Positions 1 through 6,393 are shown, counted from the first letter of the stretch. The stretch is DNA of 9,227 nt from an uncultured Comamonadaceae bacterium (GCA_946482115.1 CAMLQP010000099.1:1-9227); one strand, 5' to 3'. Translations and numbers: made by a program. Notes: generated by a model not told the origin, from the letters alone.

Positions 1-1400
1 AGACCCACGCCCAGCTGTCCACGAACAGCAAGATCTTCAGCCGCGCCTCGGTGGCTTTCGGCGCGGAGCCCAACACCCAGGCCTGCGCGGTGGATCTGGC
101 CTTGCCCGGCACGCTGCCGGTGATGAACCGCGCGGCGGTGGAGTGCGCCATCCGCTTTGGCCTGGCCGTGGGATCGCACATCGCCGAGGAAAGCGTGTTC
201 GCGCGCAAGAATTACTTCTACCCCGACCTGCCCAAGGGCTACCAGATCAGCCAGTTCGAGATTCCGGTGGTGCAAGGCGGTGAGGTGGAATTCTTTCTGG
301 GCGATGAGAAAAAGACCGTGCGCCTGGTGCGCGCCCACCTCGAAGAAGACGCAGGCAAGTCCTTGCATGAAGACTTCATCGGCCAGAGTGGTATCGACCT
401 GAACCGCGCGGGCACACCGCTCCTGGAGATCGTGACGGAGCCCGACATGCGCTCGTCCGAAGAGGCCGTGGCCTACGCGAAGGAGCTGCACAAGATCGTC
501 ACCTGGATCGGCATCTGCGACGGCAACATGCAGGAAGGCTCGTTCCGCTGCGACGCCAACGTCTCGGTGCGCAAGCCCGGTGCTCCGCTGGGCACGCGCC
601 GCGAGATCAAGAACCTGAACTCGTTCAAGTTCATGCAGCAGGCCATCGACTTCGAGGTGCGCTGGCAGATCGAGCAGATCGAGGACGGCCACGCCATCGA
701 GCAGGCCACCGTGCTGTTCGACCCCGACACCGGCGAGACCCGCGCCATGCGCACCAAGGAAGATGCGGCTGACTACCGCTACTTCCCCGATCCCGACCTG
801 CCGCCGCTGGCGATCGCCCGCGACTGGGTGGAGCGCGTCAGGAGCGAGCTGCCCGAGCTGCCGCGCCAGATGGCCGAGCGTTTCGTGCGCGACTACGCGC
901 TGCCCGAATACGACGCCACCACGCTCACCCAGAGCACCGCCATGGCGGCCTATTTCGAGGCGGTGGCCAAGGCCTGCGGCCAGCCCAAGCTGGCCAGCAA
1001 CTGGATCATGGGCGAGGTGTCGCGCCGCCTCAACGCCGAGGAGCGCGACATCGCCGACGCGCCGGTGGGCGCCACGCAGCTGGCCGCGCTGATCGCGCGC
1101 GTCGCCGACGGCACCGTCAGCAACAATGCCGCCCGGCAGGTGTTCGACGCGCTGTGGAGCGGCGAGGGCACCGAGGTGGACGCCGTCATCGAGGCCAAGG
1201 GCCTGCGCCAGATGAACGACAGCGGCGCGCTGGAGGCCATCGTGGACGAGGTGATCGCCGCCAACCTGGACAACGTGGCGCAGTACAAGGCGGGCAAGGA
1301 CAAGGCCTTCAATGCGCTGGTCGGCCAGGCCATGAAGGCGAGCAAGGGCAAGGCCAACCCGGCCCAGGTCAATGCGCTGCTGAAAGCCCGGCTGGGCTGA
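1..1400 (+). CDS. gatB: Asp-tRNA(Asn)/Glu-tRNA(Gln) amidotransferase subunit B, 5'-truncated by the window edge
   Basis: GatB is the kinase/tRNA-binding subunit of the cytoplasmic GatCAB complex. It converts misacylated Glu-tRNA(Gln) and Asp-tRNA(Asn) to Gln-tRNA and Asn-tRNA, using ammonia made by GatA. The open frame runs from base 3 into the window edge, and its first residues ([14 protein letters not shown]) match the region just after the N-terminus of GatB, so roughly 20 residues are missing. The family signature [12 protein letters not shown] lies at 393-428. Other conserved blocks are [47 protein letters not shown] and [13 protein letters not shown]. The C-terminal part (from about 850) is the helical YqeY-like tRNA-binding tail, ending in [13 protein letters not shown] at 51 is internal and is not the true start. 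gatC and gatA are expected just upstream, outside the window. The gene converges on the DUF4124 gene across 32 bases. Confidence 0.97.
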   Translation, partial: THAQLSTNSKIFSRASVAFGAEPNTQACAVDLALPGTLPVMNRAAVECAIRFGLAVGSHIAEESVFARKNYFYPDLPKGYQISQFEIPVVQGGEVEFFLGDEKKTVRLVRAHLEEDAGKSLHEDFIGQSGIDLNRAGTPLLEIVTEPDMRSSEEAVAYAKELHKIVTWIGICDGNMQEGSFRCDANVSVRKPGAPLGTRREIKNLNSFKFMQQAIDFEVRWQIEQIEDGHAIEQATVLFDPDTGETRAMRTKEDAADYRYFPDPDLPPLAIARDWVERVRSELPELPRQMAERFVRDYALPEYDATTLTQSTAMAAYFEAVAKACGQPKLASNWIMGEVSRRLNAEERDIADAPVGATQLAALIARVADGTVSNNAARQVFDALWSGEGTEVDAVIEAKGLRQMNDSGALEAIVDEVIAANLDNVAQYKAGKDKAFNALVGQAMKASKGKANPAQVNALLKARLG

Positions 1401-1405
1401 GGCGG

Positions 1406-1423
1406 CCGGCGCCCCGTCGCCGG
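1406..1423. terminator. GC-rich hairpin between convergent genes, possible weak bidirectional terminator
   Basis: A perfect 6-bp stem, CCGGCG (1406-1411) pairing with CGCCGG (1418-1423) around a 6-base loop, sits in the 32-base gap between the convergent gatB and DUF4124 genes. No T-tract follows on either strand, so it is not a canonical intrinsic terminator. Short GC palindromes also arise by chance in DNA this rich in G and C. The position is its main support. Confidence 0.3.
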
Positions 1424-1432
1424 GCGAGAGGG

Positions 1433-2089
1433 TCAGCGGCTCGCGGTCGGTGCCTGGGCGCTCCAGAGCACCTTGAGCCGCGCCAGTTCCTCGTCGAACC
1501 GGGCGTTGACCCGGTCCTTTTCCTTGGCCTGGTTGTCCAGCGCCATCTGCTGGTTCGCGATCTGGTTTGCGTTGTCCTGGATGCGGGCCTTGAGGCGTGC
1601 GGGGGCCTTGGCCGGGTCCTTCTGGTAGAACTCCATCTCGCCAGCCAGGCGCTGGCGCTCCTTGTCGAGGTCGGCCTGGCGCAGCCGTATCGTGGCGGCC
1701 ACCCCTTCCACCTGGGCCAGGGCGTCGGCGCGCTCCTTGTCGTGGGCGGCCTGGCTGGGGTAGCGCAGCACCAGCGCCCGTTCACGCCGCTGGGTCTCGA
1801 TGGCCCGCGCCCGCTGGTCGGCCTCGGCCTGTTCGCGGGCCTTGGCGGCGGCGCGTTCCTCGGCCGTCAGCGAGGGCGGAACCACGCGCTTGACCGTGCC
1901 CTGGGGCGACATCTCCTTTTGCTCCCGGTCCAGGCACTCGACGATGGGGCGGTCGGCGGTGTGGCGCCTTCCCTTGGCGTCCACGCAGGTGTAGATGCTC
2001 TGCGCCTGCGCGGCCGGCAGCGCGAGCAGGCTGGACAGGGCCAGGCCCCAGGCGGACAGGCGGGTACGGCTTGGCAGGCGGGGGCTCAT
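1433..2089 (-). CDS. DUF4124 domain protein, secreted, with coiled-coil tail
   Basis: This 218-residue protein begins with a Sec signal peptide: basic residues (PRLPSRTR), a hydrophobic core (GLALSSLLALP) and a likely cleavage site after AQA at residue 29. The mature start SIYTCVDAKGRRHTADRPI is typical of the DUF4124 domain. Cys35 and Cys52 could form a disulfide in the periplasm. Residues from about 75 to the end are rich in charged residues, Ala and Gln (KAREQAEADQRARAIETQ, then KERADALAQVE and similar) and should form a long coiled coil. No enzymatic motif is visible and its biochemical role is unknown. The start at 2089 was chosen because the signal peptide begins directly there; the same frame stays open upstream only as antisense to other genes. 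It starts 17 bases after the pyrE stop on the same strand, so co-transcription is likely. The Shine-Dalgarno sequence is weak, suggesting coupling or low expression. Confidence 0.9.
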   Translation of the reverse strand: MSPRLPSRTRLSAWGLALSSLLALPAAQAQSIYTCVDAKGRRHTADRPIVECLDREQKEMSPQGTVKRVVPPSLTAEERAAAKAREQAEADQRARAIETQRRERALVLRYPSQAAHDKERADALAQVEGVAATIRLRQADLDKERQRLAGEMEFYQKDPAKAPARLKARIQDNANQIANQQMALDNQAKEKDRVNARFDEELARLKVLWSAQAPTASR

Positions 2090-2106
2090 GGCTGGTGGCA
2101 ACGCTT

Positions 2107-2802
2107 TCAGGTGACGCCGTAGCGGTCGCGGTAGGCCTGCACGCGGCTGCGGTGCTGGGCCGACTCGGGGGTGGACAGGCTGTCGAGATACTGCAGCAAG
2201 TCCGTCAGTTTCGCAATGGCGCAGACCTGCAGCCCCAGGGTGTCTCGCACGTACTGCACGGCGCTGTGCGGCAGGTCGCGCTGCCGGCCATCGGCGCCGA
2301 TCTCGGTCGCCATTTCCTGGCGGTCCAGCGCGATCGCCACCGCCGCCGGCGTGGCGCCGGCCGCGCGGATCAGCGCGATGGACTCGCGCGCGGCGGTGCC
2401 CGCGCTCATCACGTCGTCCACGATCATGACGCGGCCCCTGAGCGGCGCGCCCACCAGCGTGCCGCCTTCGCCGTGGTCCTTGGCTTCCTTGCGGTTGTAG
2501 GCAAAGGGCACATTGCGGCCCAGCCGGGCCAGCTCGATGGCCACGGCCGCGCCCAGAGGGATGCCCTTGTAGGCCGGGCCGAAGATCATGTCGAAGGCGA
2601 TGCCGCTGCGCACGATGGACTGTGCATAGAATGCGGCGAGCCGGCCCAGCTTGGCACCGTCGTCGAACAGGCCGGCATTGAAGAAGTAGGGCGACATCCG
2701 GCCCGCCTTGGTCTTGAATTCGCCGAAGCGCAGCACGCCCGATTCGACCGAGAATTGCACGAAATCCTGTGCCAGACTGTCCGGCGCGCCATCGACCACC
2801 AT
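2107..2802 (-). CDS. pyrE: Orotate phosphoribosyltransferase
   Basis: PyrE transfers the phosphoribosyl group of PRPP to orotate, giving orotidine 5'-monophosphate in de novo pyrimidine synthesis. The 231-residue protein has the type I phosphoribosyltransferase PRPP loop VMIVDDVMSAGTA, with the acidic pair at D129-D130. It also has the family blocks GEFKTKAGRMSPYFFNAGLF near the N-terminus, FGPAYKGIPLG and FAYNRKEAKDHGEGG, which includes the flexible catalytic loop. Length is close to the family norm. The ATG at 2802 is preferred over in-frame starts further upstream because an AAGGAA ribosome binding site lies 6 bases before it and because the upstream residues overlap the exonuclease gene and look non-native. 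The gene is divergent from the exonuclease gene with no gap and probably heads a two-gene operon with the DUF4124 gene. No attenuator or regulatory stem was recognised upstream. Confidence 0.96.
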   Translation of the reverse strand: MVVDGAPDSLAQDFVQFSVESGVLRFGEFKTKAGRMSPYFFNAGLFDDGAKLGRLAAFYAQSIVRSGIAFDMIFGPAYKGIPLGAAVAIELARLGRNVPFAYNRKEAKDHGEGGTLVGAPLRGRVMIVDDVMSAGTAARESIALIRAAGATPAAVAIALDRQEMATEIGADGRQRDLPHSAVQYVRDTLGLQVCAIAKLTDLLQYLDSLSTPESAQHRSRVQAYRDRYGVT

Positions 2803-3604
2803 GGGAAATTCCTTGTTCAAACTGACCAGCCTCAACCTCAACGGCATCCGCTCTGCCGCCAACAAAGGCCTGCAGGAGTGGGTGGCGGCCGTGTCGCCCG
2901 ATTGTATTTGCGTGCAGGAGCTCAAGGCCCAGGCCGATGACGTGGCCGGGCGCTTCGAGGTGATCGCCGGCCTCAAGGGGCATTTTCACTACGCGCAGAA
3001 GAAAGGCTATTCGGGCGTGGGGGTCTACAGCCGGCACGAGCCCAGCGACGTGCGCATCGGTTTCGACCGTGGCGAGTTCGATGACGAGGGCCGCTACGTC
3101 GAGCTGCGTTTCGACACCCCGAAACGCAAGCTCAGCCTGATCAGCGCCTACTTTCCCAGCGGCTCCTCGGGCGAGGACCGCCAGGCCGCCAAGTTCCGCT
3201 TCCTCGAAGTGTTCTACCCGCACCTGATGGCGCTCAGGGCGGAGCGCGACTTCATCCTCTGCGGCGATCTCAACATCGCGCACCAGGAAATCGACCTCAA
3301 GAACTGGCGCAGCAACCAGAAGAACAGCGGCTTCCTGCCCGAGGAACGCGCCTGGATGACCAAGGCGCTGGGCGAAGGCGGCCTGGTGGACGTGTACCGC
3401 CAGCTGCACCCCGACACCACCGGCGAGTGCTACACCTGGTGGAGCAACCGGGGTCAGGCCTGGGCCAACAACGTGGGGTGGCGGCTGGACTACCACCTGG
3501 CCACGCCGGCCCTGGCGCCGCACGCGCGGCTGGCCAATGTCTACAAGGACCAGCGGTTTTCCGACCATGCTCCGCTGACGATTGGCTACGATTTCACCCT
3601 CTGA
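2801..3604 (+). CDS. xth: Exodeoxyribonuclease III / AP endonuclease (Xth/ExoA type)
   Basis: The 267-residue protein belongs to the EEP (endonuclease/exonuclease/phosphatase) family. These enzymes cut the DNA backbone 5' to abasic sites and degrade duplex DNA 3' to 5' in base excision repair. Visible motifs in order: LTSLNLNGIRSA with metal-binding Asn14, CICVQELKAQ with metal-ligand Glu40, GYSGVGVYSR, SAYFPSGSSGEDRQ, LCGDLNIAHQEIDLKNW with the catalytic Asp/Asn pair, WRLDYHLAT, and the C-terminal SDHAPL with the catalytic Asp-His. All active-site residues seem present. Start choice is uncertain. The ATG at 2801 has no clear ribosome binding site. A TTG at 2813 would give MFKLTSLNLNG, which fits the usual N-terminus better, and has GGGA six bases upstream. 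Either start puts its promoter within pyrE. Confidence 0.95.
   Translation: MGNSLFKLTSLNLNGIRSAANKGLQEWVAAVSPDCICVQELKAQADDVAGRFEVIAGLKGHFHYAQKKGYSGVGVYSRHEPSDVRIGFDRGEFDDEGRYVELRFDTPKRKLSLISAYFPSGSSGEDRQAAKFRFLEVFYPHLMALRAERDFILCGDLNIAHQEIDLKNWRSNQKNSGFLPEERAWMTKALGEGGLVDVYRQLHPDTTGECYTWWSNRGQAWANNVGWRLDYHLATPALAPHARLANVYKDQRFSDHAPLTIGYDFTL
2809..2814 (-). promoter_or_regulatory. Ribosome binding site of pyrE, inside the exonuclease gene
   Basis: On the minus strand this reads AAGGAA, six bases before the pyrE ATG at 2802. It decides the pyrE start among several in-frame candidates. It lies within the first codons of the oppositely oriented exodeoxyribonuclease III gene if that gene starts at 2801, and overlaps that gene's alternative TTG start at 2813. 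Confidence 0.6.
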
Positions 3605-3703
3605 GAGCGGGCGGCAAATGCCGTAGGATGGGTGCAGGTTCGAGGCACCGAGGTTCGGCAATCCCGCCGGACAGGGCCTCGCGACCGACTTGGGAGCATA
3701 CAA
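3605..3703. other. Intergenic region upstream of the DUF3597 gene
   Basis: These 99 bases separate the exonuclease gene from the DUF3597 gene on the same strand. A short hairpin CGGC-AAAT-GCCG lies near 3612-3623, and GGTTCG occurs twice, 15 bases apart (3637-3642 and 3652-3657). I see no convincing sigma-70 promoter and no T-tract terminator. The only clear signal is the GGGAG ribosome binding site shortly before the ATG at 3704. A promoter for the following genes is expected here but not identified. Confidence 0.4.
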
Positions 3704-4105
3704 ATGGGATTCTTCAACACCATCCTCGAAAAACTGGGCATTGGCAACGCTGCGGCGGCGCCCATGCCCCCCGCGGCGGCCGAGACCCCTGCCGCCAGCG
3801 CCGCCCCTGCCGCTGCAGCGCCGGCCGCGGTCAGCTCCATCACCCTGGTCGACGTTGCGGCGCAGATGGAAAAACGCGCCGCCGCCAACCCGCAGAAGCT
3901 CAACTGGCGCACTTCCATCGTGGACCTGCTCAAGCTGCTGGACATGGACAGCAGCCTGGCCGCGCGCAAGGCGCTGTTCCAGGAGCTCAACGGCCCGGAC
4001 GAATTGCTGGCCGACTCGGCCCAGATGAACATGTGGCTGCACAAGAACGTGCTGGCGCACATCGCGGCCAACGGCGGCCAGGTGCCCCCGGACCTGCTGG
4101 ACTGA
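3704..4105 (+). CDS. DUF3597 domain protein
   Basis: This 133-residue protein has the layout of the DUF3597 family. A short N-terminal amphipathic segment (MGFFNTILEKLGIGNA) is followed by an Ala/Pro-rich linker at about residues 16-48. The conserved C-terminal helical domain contains NPQKLNWRTSIVDLLKLL, DSSLAARKALFQELN and MNMWLHKNVLAHIAANGG, and ends in VPPDLLD. No enzymatic motif, signal peptide or membrane segment is seen, so it is probably cytoplasmic. The family has no established function that I know of. The start at 3704 is chosen over an in-frame upstream ATG at 3632 because MGFFNTILEKLG is the family N-terminus and GGGAG lies a suitable distance upstream. The DUF937 gene follows after 14 bases, so the two are probably co-transcribed. 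Confidence 0.9.
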   Translation: MGFFNTILEKLGIGNAAAAPMPPAAAETPAASAAPAAAAPAAVSSITLVDVAAQMEKRAAANPQKLNWRTSIVDLLKLLDMDSSLAARKALFQELNGPDELLADSAQMNMWLHKNVLAHIAANGGQVPPDLLD

Positions 4106-4119
4106 GCCGGGAGCCTGCC

Positions 4120-4704
4120 ATGCAGATCACGGACTTGCTGGCGCAGACAGGCGCCCTCCAATCGGTCGCACGCGACCTCGGCATCCGCGAGGAGCAGGCC
4201 ACCAGCGGCGCCGAAGCCCTGCTGCCGGCCATTCTGGGCGGCTTCAAGCGGCAGGCCCAGCCTGCGGGCCTCGGCGGCCTGGGCGACCTGCTCGGCCAGC
4301 TGGGCGGCCCGGGCCTGCTCGACCAGGTGCTGAGCGCCCAGCCCACCGACGCGGGAGCGGGCAACGAGGTGCTGGGGCAGATCTTCGGCTCCAAGGACGT
4401 GAGCCGCACGGTGGCGCAGGACGCTGCTGCGCGCTCGGGCCTGGACCCGGCGCTGCTGCGGAAGATGCTGCCGCTGCTGGCCATGGCGGTGACGGGCTTC
4501 ATGGCGCGGCAGAACGCCGGCAGCGCCCCGGCGGCGGCGTCGCCAGGCGGCGGCCTGGGCGACCTGCTCGGCGGCCTGCTGGGGGGCAGGCCCGCCAGCG
4601 GCGGTCAGGGCGGGGCGGGCGGGCTGGGGGCGCTGCTGGACCTTGACGGCAACGGCAACCCGCTTGACGACCTGATGCGCATGGCTGGCAAGGCCCTGCG
4701 CTGA
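4120..4704 (+). CDS. DUF937 domain protein
   Basis: The 194-residue protein matches the DUF937 family. Its N-terminus MQITDLLAQTGALQSVARDLGI and the segment ALLPAILGGFKRQAQ form the family's helical repeat, and a second part (EVLGQIFGSKDVSRTVAQ to LLRKMLPLLAMAVTGFM, about residues 83-128) resembles it. Two Gly/Leu-rich linkers (about 49-66 and 142-172) share the octapeptide GGLGDLLG, encoded by an identical 25-bp DNA repeat. Near the C-terminus DLDGNGNPLDD (174-184) resembles a calcium-binding D-x-D-x-N-G loop, but the usual last acidic ligand is not in the standard place. Function is unknown; a calcium role is only inference. GGGAG precedes the ATG, which lies 14 bases after the DUF3597 stop. 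The same frame is open further upstream, but only as a shadow of the genes there. Confidence 0.88.
   Translation: MQITDLLAQTGALQSVARDLGIREEQATSGAEALLPAILGGFKRQAQPAGLGGLGDLLGQLGGPGLLDQVLSAQPTDAGAGNEVLGQIFGSKDVSRTVAQDAAARSGLDPALLRKMLPLLAMAVTGFMARQNAGSAPAAASPGGGLGDLLGGLLGGRPASGGQGGAGGLGALLDLDGNGNPLDDLMRMAGKALR
4272..4296 (+). repeat. 25-bp perfect direct repeat, copy 1, in the DUF937 gene
   Basis: The 25 bases, beginning CGGCGGCCTGGGC, recur identically at 4548-4572. Both copies are in the same reading frame and encode GGLGDLLG. The offset is 276 bp, exactly 92 codons. Confidence 0.85.
4548..4572 (+). repeat. 25-bp perfect direct repeat, copy 2, in the DUF937 gene
   Basis: This is identical to 4272-4296 and in the same frame. 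Flanking bases diverge on both sides. Recombination or slippage between the copies would remove 92 codons without a frameshift. Confidence 0.85.
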
Positions 4705-4746
4705 CGGGCAGCGGTGCGGACCTGGGCGTGAACGGAGCCGTCTCCC

Positions 4747-6141
4747 ATGTCCGCGCCGCTTGTCGCCTACCTGCCCTACTGGCTGCTCCCGGTCCTGGCG
4801 CTGGCGCTCGCCTCCACCGCCTGGCTGGCCGTGCGCCTGGCGCACAGCCGCAAGGCCCAGCGGCAGGAGCGTGAGCGGCTCGACCACATCCTCGACGGCA
4901 GCCCGGTCGTCACCTACACGCTGGATCCGCAGACGCTGGCGCCGTCCTACGTCAGCGGCAACCTGCACCGGCTGCTGGGCATCACGGCGGGGCAGCACGT
5001 GCTCGGTGACGCCCAATGGTGGCGCAGCCGGCTGCACCCGCAGGACCGGGAGGCCACCATCGCCCGCTTCGAGCACTGGTGGCAGGAAGGCGCCAGCGGG
5101 TCGCTGACACACAGCTACCGGCTGCTGGGCGCGCAGAACCGGACGGTCTGGGTCGAGGACACCCTGCGCGCGCAGCGCGACGCCCAGGGAACCGTGCTGG
5201 CCTGCATAGGTGCCATCGTCGACGTGACCGAGCGCCGGCAGGTCGAGCAGGCGCTGGCCGACAACGAGCGCCAGATGCGCGCCCTGATCGCGGCCATGGA
5301 CGACCTGGTGGTGGTGGTGGACGCGGGTGGCCGCCTGCTGGGCTTTCACCAGCCCGGACGCCTGCGCGCGCTGACCGGCATGGAGACCCCCGTTCCAGGC
5401 CAGCCCTACTCCGATGTGCTGCCGGCGCCGGTGGCTGAGGCGATTGCCCAGGCCGTGGTGCAGCTGCAGCTGGAGCCCGGCCCGGTGCACCGGGAGGTGG
5501 CCTGGCCCGGCCCGCAGGGCGATCTGTGGCTGGACCTGACCGTGAGCGTGATGGCCGAGGATGGCGACACCGTGCGTCCCTACCTGTGCGTGGGCAGCGA
5601 CATGTCCGAGCGCAAGCGGCACGAAGATGAACTGACCGCGCTGGCCACCACCGACGCCTTGACCCGGCTGCCCAACCGGCGCCACTTCCTTGCGCGGCTG
5701 GAGGAGGAGCTGGGTCGGGTTCGCCGCTATCCGCAGGAGGAAACCGCGCTGCTGATGCTCGATCTGGACCGTTTCAAGCGCGTCAACGACACCTGGGGGC
5801 ATACTGTGGGCGACCGCGTGCTGCAAGCCTTTGCCGACGTGTTGCGCGCGACGCCGCGCGGCGCCGACCTGCCGGGTCGCGTGGGGGGCGAGGAGTTCGC
5901 GCTGCTGCTGCCCAACACCGGCCGCGAGGCCGCCCAGGCCGCTGCCGAACGCGTGCGCACCGAGGTGGAGGCGATGCGGGTGCGGCTGGACAGCGGCGAG
6001 TCCATCGCCATCACGGTCAGCATTGGCGTGACCCCGCTGCTGCCCGGCGATGACCCCGAGAGCGCGCTGCACCGTGCCGACCAGGCGCTTTACCGGGCCA
6101 AGTCCGGCGGCCGCAACCGGGTGGAGCTGACCTGGGACTGA
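4747..6141 (+). CDS. Membrane-anchored PAS-PAS-GGDEF diguanylate cyclase
   Basis: The 464-residue protein is predicted to make cyclic di-GMP from two GTP. It has one N-terminal transmembrane segment (about residues 10-32), then basic residues and a short helix. The first PAS domain (about 48-165) includes RLHPQDR and ends in DVTERRQVEQ. A second, more divergent PAS domain (about 173-290) ends in DMSERKRHEDEL. The GGDEF domain starts at TTDALTRLPNRR (301-312), with LDLDRFKRVND at 338-348, an inhibitory I-site RGAD at 371-374, and the active-site loop GGEEF at 380-384. The five-residue spacing between I-site and active site is canonical, so it is predicted active and product-inhibited. No EAL domain is present. 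The PAS ligand is unknown. The ATG at 4747 has GGAG upstream and lies 42 bases after the DUF937 gene. The stop codon lies in a small hairpin, and a YjfB-type motility gene follows. Confidence 0.94.
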   Translation: MSAPLVAYLPYWLLPVLALALASTAWLAVRLAHSRKAQRQERERLDHILDGSPVVTYTLDPQTLAPSYVSGNLHRLLGITAGQHVLGDAQWWRSRLHPQDREATIARFEHWWQEGASGSLTHSYRLLGAQNRTVWVEDTLRAQRDAQGTVLACIGAIVDVTERRQVEQALADNERQMRALIAAMDDLVVVVDAGGRLLGFHQPGRLRALTGMETPVPGQPYSDVLPAPVAEAIAQAVVQLQLEPGPVHREVAWPGPQGDLWLDLTVSVMAEDGDTVRPYLCVGSDMSERKRHEDELTALATTDALTRLPNRRHFLARLEEELGRVRRYPQEETALLMLDLDRFKRVNDTWGHTVGDRVLQAFADVLRATPRGADLPGRVGGEEFALLLPNTGREAAQAAAERVRTEVEAMRVRLDSGESIAITVSIGVTPLLPGDDPESALHRADQALYRAKSGGRNRVELTWD

Positions 6142-6148
6142 AAAGTCC
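6135..6148 (+). other. GAAA-tetraloop hairpin over the stop codon of the cyclase gene
   Basis: GGACT (6135-6139) pairs with AGTCC (6144-6148) around a GAAA tetraloop, with a possible further G-T pair outside. The TGA stop (6139-6141) lies in the hairpin. No T-tract follows, so it is not a standard terminator; it could stabilise the 3' end or slow RNA polymerase. It ends directly at the -35 element of the sigma-28 promoter. Confidence 0.35.
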
Positions 6149-6175
6149 TCAAGAACCGCCGCTCACGGACGATAA
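6149..6175 (+). promoter_or_regulatory. Sigma-28 (FliA) flagellar-type promoter for the YjfB-type gene
   Basis: TCAAGAAC (6149-6156) and GACGATAA (6168-6175) are separated by exactly 11 bases. The enterobacterial sigma-28 consensus is TAAAGTTT, 11 bases, GCCGATAA, and many beta- and gammaproteobacterial versions have TCAAG in the -35 element. The -10 element matches 7 of 8 bases. Transcription would start at about 6181-6184, at the ATG of a gene whose family is associated with motility, which independently supports the call. Confidence 0.75.
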
Positions 6176-6183
6176 ATGTCCGT
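6165..6183. repeat. Inverted repeat spanning the sigma-28 -10 element
   Basis: ACGGAC (6165-6170) and GTCCGT (6178-6183) form a perfect 6-bp inverted repeat with a 7-base spacer. It straddles the -10 element and ends immediately before the ATG at 6184. It could be an operator or chance; at DNA level it overlaps the region melted by RNA polymerase. Confidence 0.4.
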
Positions 6184-6387
6184 ATGGATGTATCCCCTGC
6201 CGCCATGGTCAATGCTGCCGTTCAGATGCAGCAGGCCCAGACCACCCAGCAAGCCCAGATCCTGGTCATGAAAAAGGCCATGGACGTGCAGGCCGCCGGC
6301 GCCCTCGCGCTGCTGCAGTCCATCCCCGCCAGCCTGCCGCTGGCCACCGGCGGCAGCGTTGGCACCCAGGTCAACGTGCTGGCCTGA
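6184..6387 (+). CDS. YjfB-type putative motility protein
   Basis: This 67-residue protein matches the small YjfB family annotated as putative motility proteins. It starts MDVSPAAMVNAAV, has a Gln-rich helical stretch (QMQQAQTTQQAQILVMKKAMD), then VQAAGALALLQSIPASLP and a Gly-rich tail ending in NVLA. There is no signal peptide or membrane segment. How the family contributes to motility is not established; I recall that Bacillus subtilis yjfB is under the motility sigma factor SigD. A sigma-28-type promoter directly upstream fits that role here. No Shine-Dalgarno sequence lies between the predicted transcription start and the ATG, so translation may be leaderless. ATG at 6205 is an alternative start but would remove the conserved MDVS N-terminus. 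The gene ends six bases from the convergent membrane protein gene. Confidence 0.85.
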   Translation: MDVSPAAMVNAAVQMQQAQTTQQAQILVMKKAMDVQAAGALALLQSIPASLPLATGGSVGTQVNVLA

Positions 6388-6393
6388 ACGGCC

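Noticed and set aside
3612..3623. Short CGGC-AAAT-GCCG hairpin after the exonuclease gene as a terminator.
   Set aside because: Only a 4-bp stem and no T-tract.
3637..3657. Two GGTTCG motifs reminiscent of a tRNA T-loop.
   Set aside because: No acceptor stem, D-arm or anticodon arm can be folded around them.
3632..3703. N-terminal extension of the DUF3597 protein from an ATG at 3632.
   Set aside because: The extra 24 residues are Arg-rich and unlike the family start; ATG at 3704 has a ribosome binding site and the family N-terminus.
1433..4060. A very long minus-strand open frame (875 codons) running through the DUF4124 gene and on across pyrE, the exonuclease and the DUF3597 gene.
   Set aside because: Only the last 218 codons (DUF4124, with a clear signal peptide) look like protein. 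The rest is Arg/Gly/His/Gln-rich antisense or out-of-frame translation, as expected in high-GC DNA with few stops.
3586..6072. An 828-codon minus-strand open frame opposite the DUF3597, DUF937 and cyclase genes.
   Set aside because: Composition is rich in Gln, His, Arg and Ala without domains, and it lies opposite three well-supported genes. It is a high-GC shadow.
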